This document shows positions 1 through 6,301 of a stretch of DNA of 17,558 nucleotides, in pieces. Source of the DNA: an uncultured Acetatifactor sp. (lineage in GTDB: Bacteria; Bacillota; Clostridia; Lachnospirales; Lachnospiraceae); the NCBI GenBank assembly GCA_910587755.1, contig CAJUNZ010000031.1:10828-28385 (forward strand). Direction: 5' to 3'. The notes under the pieces were generated by a model. It made no database searches. It worked only from the letters and a program-made list of their open reading frames with translations, and was not told the DNA's origin. Made by a program: the position numbers and the translations under genes. Position 1 is the first letter of the stretch; each line of letters begins with the position of its first letter.

Positions 1-1349
1 GACCACTCCAGGAACACCTTCACCCTGGGATTAATCATCTTCGCTCCCAGCGCAAAAGCGTTAATATTGGCAATGGTGCCGAAAATAGGATAATCTGCAA
101 TATATGTCAGTTTTCCATTCTCCGCCATGGCCCCGGCAATGGCTCCCATGAGGAATTTTGCCTCATGCATCCTGGAATAGTATGTGCGGATGTAGCGATG
201 GGACGTATTCAGGGAACAGTTGAGTATCTTCACCTCCGGATTCTCAATGGCTGCCTTCACACTGGCCTGCACCAGGGGCGGCGTGGTGGTAAAGATCAGG
301 TTACAGCCTGACTCTATGGCCTGATCTATCAGCTCGGCCGCGTTCTCTTTTGTGGCATTTTCATAGCATGACGTGCTGACCTCGTCGGAGAAAGTCTGCT
401 CCAGATACAGCCTTCCCAGCTCATGGGCATAGGTCCAGGCAGAGGTTCCCGGCGTCTTCTCATAGAGAAAGGCGATTTTCTGCTTCGGTGAGCTCATGGG
501 AAGCAGCATACTGAAAAGAGGCTTCTTCTCCTGGCTGGGTTTCATCTTCAGCTCAATGTCATCCTCCTCCTGGAGCAGTTCAAATTCCTCCCAGCTCTTT
601 GTAATCAGGTCCTTCATCTCGTTGGTGGTCATCTCATCCACGGCGTTATATCCATGGACCGTGACAAAGGCCAGAAAAGCATCCCCAGGTGTGATTTTAA
701 GCCGGCTTCCTCCCTTGGCCCTGTACTCCGAGGTAAAACGGGTGTACATTGTGCTGAAGCGCAGCAGATCGTCCTCTGTCCACTTCTCCCCCGGCTCTTT
801 TTCCACCGCCTCCTGGAGCTTTAAAAAACTCCCCTCCTGGGAAAACCAGATGTAGTTGATGGGAGCCCACTGGTAAAATTCCATAAATTCATAATAGATT
901 TTGTTTTCCTTTTCCTCCGTGCGGGCCGGAACAATGCGCGTGACATTTCCCGGAATGGAGACTGCACCGAAATACTTTAAGATGCTGACACGCTTGTTCC
1001 CCTCCTCCACGTAGAATCTGTTCATATATTCATATGCCTTGATGGGATCCCGGATCCCCTCCTCCAGATGGGTGGTGCTCAGCCTGGCCCATTTGGAGGC
1101 AAATTCTGTATTTTCCAGAAGAATGGGCATAAAGTTGCCTGCAAAAGAATTGCTTCTGGCCACATTCTTTGTCCCCACAATCTGATCCACCGGAATCTGA
1201 ACAATGCCCAGGGGCACTTCATGGTAGGTCCCCCGCTCCGGCATAATGTCGTCCAGCACCTGCAGAGTCGGTTTCTCCCCCCGCAGCATCCTGGTCTGAT
1301 AGTCCTTTTTTCCCAATTTATATGCTTTTAAATAATCTTCTTTCGCCAT
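1..1349 (-). CDS. ParB-like/BMP-family ligand-binding protein (3' end outside window)
   Basis: About 449 residues are visible; the stop lies beyond the left edge. The start is ATG at 1349 with AGGAGG six bases upstream. The first ~130 residues carry a ParB/Srx-like pattern: a PVDQIVGTKNVARSNSF stretch, then DPIKAYEYMNRFYVEEGNKR, with the GNKR in the place of the ParB GHHR-type motif. The rest resembles the periplasmic-binding fold of BMP/Med lipoproteins (basic membrane protein, nucleoside binding), including IAFLYEKTPGTSAWTYAHE and a later FTTTPPLVQASVKAA segment. There is no signal peptide or lipobox, so the protein is predicted to be cytoplasmic, unlike classic BMP transporter subunits. 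Proteins of this mixed layout are usually annotated simply as BMP-family ABC substrate-binding proteins. The ligand and role are unknown. It is probably cotranscribed with the small FakA-like gene upstream. The domain calls come from motif reading, not a profile search. Confidence 0.8.
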   Translation of the reverse strand, partial: MAKEDYLKAYKLGKKDYQTRMLRGEKPTLQVLDDIMPERGTYHEVPLGIVQIPVDQIVGTKNVARSNSFAGNFMPILLENTEFASKWARLSTTHLEEGIRDPIKAYEYMNRFYVEEGNKRVSILKYFGAVSIPGNVTRIVPARTEEKENKIYYEFMEFYQWAPINYIWFSQEGSFLKLQEAVEKEPGEKWTEDDLLRFSTMYTRFTSEYRAKGGSRLKITPGDAFLAFVTVHGYNAVDEMTTNEMKDLITKSWEEFELLQEEDDIELKMKPSQEKKPLFSMLLPMSSPKQKIAFLYEKTPGTSAWTYAHELGRLYLEQTFSDEVSTSCYENATKENAAELIDQAIESGCNLIFTTTPPLVQASVKAAIENPEVKILNCSLNTSHRYIRTYYSRMHEAKFLMGAIAGAMAENGKLTYIADYPIFGTIANINAFALGAKMINPRVKVFLEW

Positions 1350-1390
1350 TAACACCCTCCTGTCCTGCCCGCTGTCGGATCTGAGAATCT

Positions 1391-1427
1391 GTAACAGTTC
1401 AGACACGGCGCCAAACTGAACTGTTAC
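1391..1427. repeat. Perfect 12-bp inverted repeat with 13-nt loop
   Basis: GTAACAGTTCAG at 1391-1402 is exactly mirrored by CTGAACTGTTAC at 1416-1427. It fills the gap between the FakA-like gene and the ParB-like/BMP gene. Neither strand has a T-run after the stem, so a simple intrinsic terminator is unlikely. It could be an mRNA hairpin, an operator, or a short dispersed repeat. A related 11-bp palindrome, GTAACAGTTAC, sits at 5310-5320 at the end of the kinase gene. Confidence 0.75.
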
Positions 1428-1433
1428 GAAAAT

Positions 1434-1685
1434 TTATCCCTTCAGCCCTCTGGCCTGTCTGTCCATATCCTCCACCACAATGTCATAGATCTCTCCCAGA
1501 GATGCACAGTACTCCAGCACTTTCCACGGTTCGTTTGTATGGTAATGAATTTTTATCAGTTCATCATCTCCAACTGCCAGCAGACAGTCTCCCTTAAAAT
1601 TCTCCGTAAAATACTCACTGACCGCATCCTCATCAAGATCATGACCTTCTATCAGCAGCTGCGTGTCATATCTGAATTCCAACAT
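1434..1685 (-). CDS. Stand-alone FakA/YloV C-terminal-like small protein
   Basis: This is an 83-residue acidic protein. Its pattern (FRYDTQLLIEG, then GDCLLAVGDDELIKIHYHTN, then EPWKVLEYC and a final VVEDMDRQ) matches the C-terminal part of DAK2/DegV-associated fatty-acid kinase FakA (YloV), where a GDS-VVVGDDDLVKVHVHT-like strand set and an NM-x-Q end are typical. No DAK kinase domain accompanies it. Such short proteins are often labelled 'kinase to dihydroxyacetone kinase', which is misleading. Start choice: ATG 1685 has GGAGG eight bases upstream and lies downstream of a plausible promoter. The longer GTG start at 1718 has its nearest purine-rich site too far away and would precede the predicted transcription start. 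It likely forms an operon with the ParB-like/BMP gene 84 nt downstream. Function unknown. Confidence 0.75.
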   Translation of the reverse strand: MLEFRYDTQLLIEGHDLDEDAVSEYFTENFKGDCLLAVGDDELIKIHYHTNEPWKVLEYCASLGEIYDIVVEDMDRQARGLKG

Positions 1686-1719
1686 TCCTGTTCCCTCCAT
1701 AAATCTGATATCAGTCACT

Positions 1720-1748
1720 ACAATATCACATTTCCCCTCCGATGTAAA
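1720..1748 (-). promoter_or_regulatory. Sigma-A-like promoter for the FakA-like gene
   Basis: On the minus strand, TTTACA (1743-1748) and TATTGT (1720-1725) are 17 nt apart. Transcription would start near 1713, about 28 nt before the ATG at 1685. The -10 is imperfect, so this is a moderate prediction. Confidence 0.45.
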
Positions 1749-1773
1749 CTGTGCAATTGTCCAAAAGTTTCCA

Positions 1774-1802
1774 ACATATTTTCATTCCACAGGGCCATAC
1801 TA
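1774..1802 (+). promoter_or_regulatory. Sigma-G-like promoter for the spore protein gene
   Basis: ACATA (1774-1778) and CATACTA (1796-1802) are 17 nt apart. They fit the forespore sigma-G pattern (GNATR, then CATNNTA), which is the expected sigma factor for alpha/beta-type SASP genes. Transcription would begin near 1809, giving a leader of about 110 nt. Confidence 0.5.
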
Positions 1803-1829
1803 AGACCAAGATAAGTTGCAGCGAAACAC

Positions 1830-1884
1830 TTACTCTTGATGATCAGGATAAGTGCACGCGGCACTTATCTTGAAGATAGAGTAA
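1830..1884 (+). promoter_or_regulatory. Nested hairpin in the SASP leader
   Basis: An inner perfect stem GATAAGTGC (1847-1855)/GCACTTATC (1861-1869) with a 5-nt loop is enclosed by TTACTC (1830-1835)/GAGTAA (1879-1884). It ends about 20 nt before the AGGAGG at 1904, leaving the ribosome binding site free. It may stabilise the spore mRNA. There is no T-run, so it is not a terminator. Confidence 0.5.
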
Positions 1885-1917
1885 AAGAAACAACAAAACA
1901 CTTAGGAGGTGAAAGAA

Positions 1918-2118
1918 ATGTCCGATAGCAGAAGCAATAGAGTAGAAGTGCCTGAGGCAAAGGCAGCCATGGACCGTTTTAAGACAGAGGTTGCATCCGA
2001 GCTTGGGGTAAACCTGAAGGAAGGCTACAACGGAGACCTGACTTCCCGTGAGGCTGGATCCATCGGCGGCGAGATGGTACGTCGTATGATCAAGAAGCAG
2101 GAAGAGCAGATGAAATAA
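1918..2118 (+). CDS. Alpha/beta-type small acid-soluble spore protein
   Basis: This 66-residue protein has the two family signatures: a germination-protease site within FKTEVASELGV (cleavage expected after the Glu of TEVASELG) and the C-terminal DNA-binding segment GDLTSREAGSIGGEMVRRMI. These proteins coat and protect spore DNA and are degraded by the protease GPR at germination. The start is ATG 1918, eight bases after a consensus AGGAGG at 1904-1909; the GTG at 1909 lies inside that ribosome binding site. It is the only plus-strand gene here and stands alone between its own sigma-G-like promoter and a strong terminator. Several paralogues per genome are usual, so no sspA/sspB letter is assigned. 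Its presence marks the organism as spore-forming. Confidence 0.95.
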   Translation: MSDSRSNRVEVPEAKAAMDRFKTEVASELGVNLKEGYNGDLTSREAGSIGGEMVRRMIKKQEEQMK

Positions 2119-2140
2119 GCTGATGCCGAAAAAACTGTAA

Positions 2141-2206
2141 TTGGGCACTGCCCAATCGTGGAAGCCCGGGATACTGTCACACAGTTCCCGGGCTTTCTGC
2201 GTTTTT
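2141..2206. terminator. Two-hairpin, probably bidirectional terminator
   Basis: For the spore protein gene, the stem AAGCCCGGGA (2162-2171)/TCCCGGGCTT (2186-2195), extended by ACTGT/ACAGT around a CAC loop, is followed by TTCTGCGTTTTT ending at 2206. For the convergent transaldolase gene on the minus strand, the small hairpin TTGGGC-ACT-GCCCAA (2141-2155) is followed in that direction by TTACAGTTTTTT. The two genes converge here. Confidence 0.85.
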
Positions 2207-2208
2207 AC

Positions 2209-2862
2209 TCACCCGCCAAATACAGCCCGGTAATCTTCCTGAAACTTTGTGATTCCGGCATCTGTCAGAGGATGTTTTACCATCTGCTCAATGACACCAT
2301 AGGGCACGGTAGCGATGTCCGCCCCTGCCAGGGCACAGTCCGTCACATGGACAGGATTGCGGACACTTGCAGCGATGATTTCGGTTTCCAGATCCGTCAG
2401 AGCAAAGATATCGGAGATCTCTCTGATCAGATCCACACCCCTCTGGCTGATGTCATCCAGACGGCCCAGGAAGGGAGACACATAGGCAGCCCCCGCCCGG
2501 GCGGCCAGAAGAGCCTGATTAGCTGTGAAAATCAAGGTCATGTTCACCTTGATCCCCTCCTCCGACAGTGCCTTGCAGGCCTTCAAGCCCTCCACGGTCA
2601 TGGGAATCTTCACCACCATGTTGGGATGAATCCGGGCAATCTCCCTGCCCTCCGCAATCATGCCCTCCGCATCCGTTGTGGTGGCTTTCACTTCTCCGCT
2701 GATGGGCCCGTCCACAATGGAGGCAATCTGAGCAATCACATCCTCAAACACCCTGCCCTCCTTGGCAATCAGGGAAGGATTTGTGGTGACTCCACAGATG
2801 ACTCCCATATCGTTGGCCTTCCTGATGTCCTCCACCTTCGCGGTATCAATAAAAAAACGCAT
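2209..2862 (-). CDS. fsa: Fructose-6-phosphate aldolase / TalC-type transaldolase
   Basis: The 217-residue length is typical of the small transaldolase subfamily (FSA/TalC/MipB, about 215-220 residues), as opposed to the ~320-residue TalB. Visible motifs are MRFFIDTA at the N-terminus, GVTTNPSL at 24-31, and VVKIPMT with the Schiff-base lysine K85. SPFLGRLDD in the middle and the IATVPYGVIEQMVKHPLTD region near the C-terminus also fit. The enzyme is a cytosolic aldolase-fold decamer that either transfers dihydroxyacetone units (pentose phosphate pathway) or cleaves fructose 6-phosphate; sequence alone does not decide which. A ribosome binding site (AAAGGAG) precedes the ATG at 2862. The gene has its own sigma-A promoter and a terminator shared with the spore protein gene. 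The sugar-phosphate-type transporter and DeoR regulator upstream suggest a common theme. Confidence 0.93.
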   Translation of the reverse strand: MRFFIDTAKVEDIRKANDMGVICGVTTNPSLIAKEGRVFEDVIAQIASIVDGPISGEVKATTTDAEGMIAEGREIARIHPNMVVKIPMTVEGLKACKALSEEGIKVNMTLIFTANQALLAARAGAAYVSPFLGRLDDISQRGVDLIREISDIFALTDLETEIIAASVRNPVHVTDCALAGADIATVPYGVIEQMVKHPLTDAGITKFQEDYRAVFGG

Positions 2863-2943
2863 GGCAAACTCCTTTCTACTGTTCGTACACGCTTTCTGTC
2901 ACGCCGCGGGCAATTACTCTCTTCACCCCCGCAGGCTGAATAC

Positions 2944-2972
2944 AGTATAACCGAAGTGCAGTAAAACATCAA
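2944..2972 (-). promoter_or_regulatory. Sigma-A promoter for the transaldolase gene
   Basis: On the minus strand, TTGATG (2967-2972) and TATACT (2944-2949) are exactly 17 nt apart, placing the start near 2937 and giving a ~75-nt leader. This allows transcription independent of the MFS gene, which ends at 3054. Confidence 0.65.
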
Positions 2973-3053
2973 GGCCTTCCTTACCTGTTTTGCCATCTCT
3001 TTTCCACCCCTATCCTCCTGCTCTTCTCTGTTTTCAGTTTTTCCCCGGAAACT

Positions 3054-4295
3054 TCAGGTCTTTCGGCAGAAAACATTCCATCTTCGTATTCCTGACAACA
3101 GAAGCAGCGTCCCAAGAACGGCGCACGCCACCCAGGCCAGAACCACCTGCAGCCACCCTGTATTTTCCGCCACTGCTCCGAAACTGCTGGCGGAAAATGA
3201 GCTGCCCACATAGGTGGCGGCATTCAGAATGCCTGAGACTGCGGCCACATTCCCCAGCCTTGCAAAATGCCCCGGAACCCTGCTGATCAGCATCAGGTTC
3301 ACGCCGTACATACAGCCCGTGATCAGCGTCATCATGCTGATGCACACCGCCGGACTGACATTGTAGAAGACCAGAAGCACCGCTCCACCCAGAGCCCCTG
3401 TTCCAAACAGGACGGTTCCTGTCACCAGCTCGCTCCGAAGGCGCTGCAGAAGCCAGGAGGCCACCAGCGTACTGAACACACTGCAGATGGGCAGAGCAAC
3501 CGCCGTGAGAATGGATCCGGAAGAACTCATGCCAAACACCTCTGACATATATGTAGGCATCCAGGTGATAATGCCGTCCCTGAGTATTCCGTGCAGTGCA
3601 ATGGCCAGAAGAATGGGCACCATGGGCGCTCCTCCGAAAAAGCCCCCGGAACGGGCTTTGCCGTCCCCGCCGTTTCCGGCCTCCTCTCCTTTCTCCGTCC
3701 CCTCCGGCTTCCTTCCGCACTCCAGCTTCCCTGTCAGAGCAATCCATACAAAGGAAGCCGCCGCCCCCAGAAAAGCCGCCAGGAAAAATACCGTCTTCCA
3801 CCCTGAAAAGCGAATGCACAGGGGAACACACAGGTAGATCAGAATCGTAGCAGCCGCTGAAGCCATAGACACCAGCACACAGCTGCGGCGGTACCACGCC
3901 TCGTCCATGGACTGTGCCATAATCCTCACCATAGGAGGCCAGAGCATGGACTGAAAAAAGCCGTTCATGCACCATACCAGAGTCACCGCCTCCATCCAGG
4001 GCAGCCAGGCAGCCAGGATATTGCAGACAGACGAGCCCAGAAGCCCTGCAAAAATCATTCTCTGGGGCCTGCAGCGATCCCCCAGAAAGCCGCAGAGGAG
4101 CTGCCCCACCCCGTAACTGGCAAAACATGCCGTCACCGGCAGTCCCACCACATCCTTCCCCACCTGCAGGCTCTTCTGAATCTCCACCATACAGGCGGCA
4201 TAGTCCAGCCGGGTCAGATAACTCATAAAATACGCCATACAGCACAGCAGGCACAGTCTCCTCATATGCCCCTGCTCCAGTGTTCCTGCTTTCAT
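3054..4295 (-). CDS. MFS transporter, GlpT/UhpT-like
   Basis: A 413-residue hydrophobic protein with about 12 membrane segments, split by a charged loop rich in Lys, Glu and Gly (near residues 190-215), as in MFS permeases. An early YFMSYLTRLDYAA stretch in the first helix places an Arg (R29) where organophosphate antiporters and related anion symporters have their substrate-binding Arg. GFLGDRCRPQRM after helix 2 is the MFS loop 2-3 motif. The substrate cannot be read from sequence; a phosphorylated or acidic sugar or polyol is the inference, supported by the adjacent DeoR regulator and transaldolase. Start choice: ATG 4295 has GGGGAG nine bases upstream and overlaps the stop of a 24-codon ORF as ATGA. 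An in-frame ATG at 4316 would add seven residues but lacks a convincing ribosome binding site. Confidence 0.85.
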   Translation of the reverse strand: MKAGTLEQGHMRRLCLLCCMAYFMSYLTRLDYAACMVEIQKSLQVGKDVVGLPVTACFASYGVGQLLCGFLGDRCRPQRMIFAGLLGSSVCNILAAWLPWMEAVTLVWCMNGFFQSMLWPPMVRIMAQSMDEAWYRRSCVLVSMASAAATILIYLCVPLCIRFSGWKTVFFLAAFLGAAASFVWIALTGKLECGRKPEGTEKGEEAGNGGDGKARSGGFFGGAPMVPILLAIALHGILRDGIITWMPTYMSEVFGMSSSGSILTAVALPICSVFSTLVASWLLQRLRSELVTGTVLFGTGALGGAVLLVFYNVSPAVCISMMTLITGCMYGVNLMLISRVPGHFARLGNVAAVSGILNAATYVGSSFSASSFGAVAENTGWLQVVLAWVACAVLGTLLLLSGIRRWNVFCRKT

Positions 4296-4366
4296 ACCAG
4301 GCTTCTCCCCTTCCATTCCCTGTCCGCCGGGACACCCATGAGCGTCAACAATACTTTTCTGTTCAT
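4292..4366 (-). CDS. 24-residue ORF coupled to the MFS gene
   Basis: It begins with ATG at 4366, six bases after GGGAG, encodes 24 residues starting MNRKVLLTLMGVPADR, and stops in TGA that overlaps the MFS start as ATGA. It sits in the gap between the DeoR and MFS genes. No family is recognised and it has no clear membrane segment or stalling motif. The good ribosome binding site and exact overlap suggest a coupling or leader peptide, but a chance ORF remains possible. Confidence 0.4.
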   Translation of the reverse strand: MNRKVLLTLMGVPADREWKGRSLV

Positions 4367-4381
4367 TTTCTTCTCCCTCGT

Positions 4382-5149
4382 TTACTTTTTTACAAGATTC
4401 ACACCTGCCCTGCGGTAGGTCTCCAGCATTTCATCCGAAAGTCCCCCGTCGGTGATGCACAGATATCCCGGTTCCATGCTGCATATCTTCATGGGAGCGC
4501 AGGTCTCAAATTTAGAACTGTCCACAAGCAGATATACCTGTTCGGCTATCTCCAGAAACGCTCTCTGTACGGCAATCAGCTCCTGCATATGGTCGCTGAC
4601 TCCGAAATCCAGAGAAATAGCCGCAGGCGCCACAAAGCATTTCGCCACATGGAGCTGGCGCACTGTGTCCAGTGTCAGATGCCCGCAGAAACAGCCTTCC
4701 CCGGGCAGATAAACCCCTCCCGCCAGAATTATGCGTATGTTCTCCCGCCCTGCCAGGATTTTGACCACCTCCAGAGAATGAGTCAATATGGTCAGTTCCC
4801 GGAACCGTTCCCCCAGCAGCGCTGCCAGTTCATAGGTGGTGCTGCCTGCATCCAGGGCAATAAAATCCCCCTCCTGAATATAGGAACAGGCCGTCAGAGC
4901 CAGGTTCCGCTTTTGAGACTGGTGCAGGACGGATCTCTGGGAAAGGTTCGCATAGCCTGACTGCTTTCCTGCCGCCGCTATGGCTCCCCCATGCACACGC
5001 TTTAACACCCCCTGCCGCTCCAGACTCTCCAGGTCCCGCCGAATCGTCTCCAGTGAGACCTGAAACAGTTCCGTGAGCTCCGAAGTGGTAAGCGAAGGGC
5101 GCTTTTTCAGCATTTCTATAATTCTTGTCTTCCTCTCATCTGCAAACAT
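4382..5149 (-). CDS. DeoR/GlpR-family transcriptional regulator
   Basis: The 255 residues match the family's usual length. The N-terminal winged helix-turn-helix spans about 5-56 (LTTSELTELFQVSLETIRRD, then GVLKRVHGGA at 47-56). The C-terminal sugar-phosphate sensor domain shows DAGSTTYELA from D100, then LAGGVYLPGEGCFCG and VDSSKF, all family hallmarks. Such proteins usually repress sugar or polyol genes and release DNA on binding a phosphorylated sugar. The start at ATG 5149 restores the normal N-terminus (MFADERKTRIIEML); upstream in-frame codons would add 20 unlike residues overlapping the leader. It is first in a probable operon with the 24-codon ORF and the MFS gene, and is transcribed from a near-consensus promoter, so autoregulation is likely. 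The effector is not known. Confidence 0.92.
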   Translation of the reverse strand: MFADERKTRIIEMLKKRPSLTTSELTELFQVSLETIRRDLESLERQGVLKRVHGGAIAAAGKQSGYANLSQRSVLHQSQKRNLALTACSYIQEGDFIALDAGSTTYELAALLGERFRELTILTHSLEVVKILAGRENIRIILAGGVYLPGEGCFCGHLTLDTVRQLHVAKCFVAPAAISLDFGVSDHMQELIAVQRAFLEIAEQVYLLVDSSKFETCAPMKICSMEPGYLCITDGGLSDEMLETYRRAGVNLVKK

Positions 5150-5240
5150 TTTCCGCCCCCCTAAAGCACCATCTCCGTCACACTCTCGCCAAAATCCACA
5201 CATACACACTTATTTCAAAATATTTGCAACCTTTTCCACA

Positions 5241-5269
5241 TATATACCACATCCCTCCCTGGCTGTCAA
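5241..5269 (-). promoter_or_regulatory. Near-consensus sigma-A promoter for deoR-MFS
   Basis: On the minus strand, TTGACA (5264-5269) and TATATA (5241-5246) are 17 nt apart. An AT-rich near-palindrome, CAAATATTTTG on the minus strand (around 5217-5227), follows the predicted start near 5234 and could be an operator for the DeoR protein; that last point is speculative. Confidence 0.7.
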
Positions 5270-5309
5270 GAGGCCCCTGAAGTATTTTTCCATAGAAATT
5301 GACCGAAAC

Positions 5310-5320
5310 GTAACAGTTAC
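5310..5320. repeat. 11-bp palindrome at the kinase 3' end
   Basis: GTAACAGTTAC is a perfect palindrome around a central base and overlaps the kinase stop codon (TTA at 5317-5319 on the plus strand). It shares GTAACAGTT with the inverted repeat at 1391-1427. It is too short to be called a terminator. Confidence 0.35.
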
Positions 5321-6249
5321 AGCCCGGTTCCCCATTCCTTGCGGCAGAATACACAGGGCTCATACACGGACTTCCTGCACAACAGTCCTATCCGGGATCC
5401 CCCTTTATTCTTATCCCTATTCTTATCCTCTTTTTCCATCAATGGCCTCAGCGCCCCCATAACTTCCTCCATATTCGGAAACCTATCCTCTGCCTGTCTC
5501 CGGGTACAGTCCTCCAAAACCCGGAGAAGCCTTTTCCCGCCTCCTGTCCCAAGCATTGCCTTCAGAGTCTGTCCCAGCGCATACACATCGCAGGCCGGCG
5601 TCAGCTTTTTCTCTTTCTGCGTCTGTTCTGCCGCCTCTGCGCCAGAGACACCGTACAAAGGCAGAACCCCCTGTCTGGACAGCGGCTCCGGCAACGGCCC
5701 TGCCAGCTGCTCCGGAGCCGCAAAGCCCGGAGAACCTGCCCTGGAACACGCTGCCTCTCTCACCCCGCAGACACATCCAAAGTCCACAAGTCCCACCCTG
5801 CCATCCTGCCTGATGACAATGTTGGCAGGCTTCACATCCCGAAACAGCAGCCCTTCCCTGTGAAGGCAGCAAAGTCCCTCCGCCAGTTCCATGCCCACAC
5901 GCACAGTCTGCCCCGGTGAAAATCTTCCCCGTCTTATGAGGGCATCTTCCAGGCTGCTTCCAGGCAGATATTCCATCAGAAGAAACGAAAATCCTGCCTC
6001 CTGCCACAGGCCACAGTACTGGGGAAAAAGAGGATGATGGGCCCTGGCCATCATTCCGGCCTCCCTTTTGGCCAGGGAGACATTCTTCCCCACCTTGCAG
6101 GCATACCTTTCCCCGGAGACCCGGCTCTCCACAAGATATACCCTGGAAAAAGCTCCCTCCCCTAACAGCCTTCTGCAGGCATAACCTCTCTCCTCCAGAA
6201 CTTCCCTCTCCACCCTGACGGCAGTTTCCTCCTGATTCATGCCTCCCAT
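5317..6249 (-). CDS. Hanks-type serine/threonine protein kinase
   Basis: A 310-residue soluble kinase without membrane segment or PASTA domains, so not a PrkC-type receptor. It has a glycine loop LGEGAFSRVYLV (G30-G32), catalytic Lys K52 (YACKVGK) and helix-C Glu E63 (KREAGMM). The catalytic loop LLFRDVKPANIVI has D138, K140 and N143 but Phe in place of the usual His of HRD. VDFG at 155-158 and a SPGFAAPEQL activation-segment end are present, so the core is expected to be active. An insert rich in Gln, Glu and Lys follows the APE region before CDVYALGQTLKAML. The start at ATG 6249 follows GGGGAGGAG by a few bases; a GTG at 6360 would overlap the previous gene. It lies 52 nt downstream of the PP2C-like gene, with which it probably shares a transcript. 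Substrates are unknown. Confidence 0.9.
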   Translation of the reverse strand: MGGMNQEETAVRVEREVLEERGYACRRLLGEGAFSRVYLVESRVSGERYACKVGKNVSLAKREAGMMARAHHPLFPQYCGLWQEAGFSFLLMEYLPGSSLEDALIRRGRFSPGQTVRVGMELAEGLCCLHREGLLFRDVKPANIVIRQDGRVGLVDFGCVCGVREAACSRAGSPGFAAPEQLAGPLPEPLSRQGVLPLYGVSGAEAAEQTQKEKKLTPACDVYALGQTLKAMLGTGGGKRLLRVLEDCTRRQAEDRFPNMEEVMGALRPLMEKEDKNRDKNKGGSRIGLLCRKSVYEPCVFCRKEWGTGL

Positions 6250-6301
6250 GCGGCTCCTCCCCTCAAGACTCACACCTTCTATGGCACTCCTTTCCCAAGC
6301 T

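Noticed and set aside
496..855. 119-codon plus-strand ORF
   Set aside because: Ser-rich shadow of the ParB-like/BMP gene.
1434..1718. Longer GTG-initiated form of the FakA-like protein
   Set aside because: Ribosome binding site spacing is poor and the start would precede the predicted transcript start; ATG 1685 is better.
2158..2964. 268-codon plus-strand ORF opposite the transaldolase
   Set aside because: It begins inside the SASP terminator and is His/Gly-rich; the transaldolase on the other strand has all its active-site motifs.
3034..4335. Long 433-codon ORF overlapping the MFS gene on the same strand in another frame
   Set aside because: Its translation is Gly/Ser/Cys-rich without membrane segments or family signatures, whereas the overlapping frame gives a clear MFS protein.
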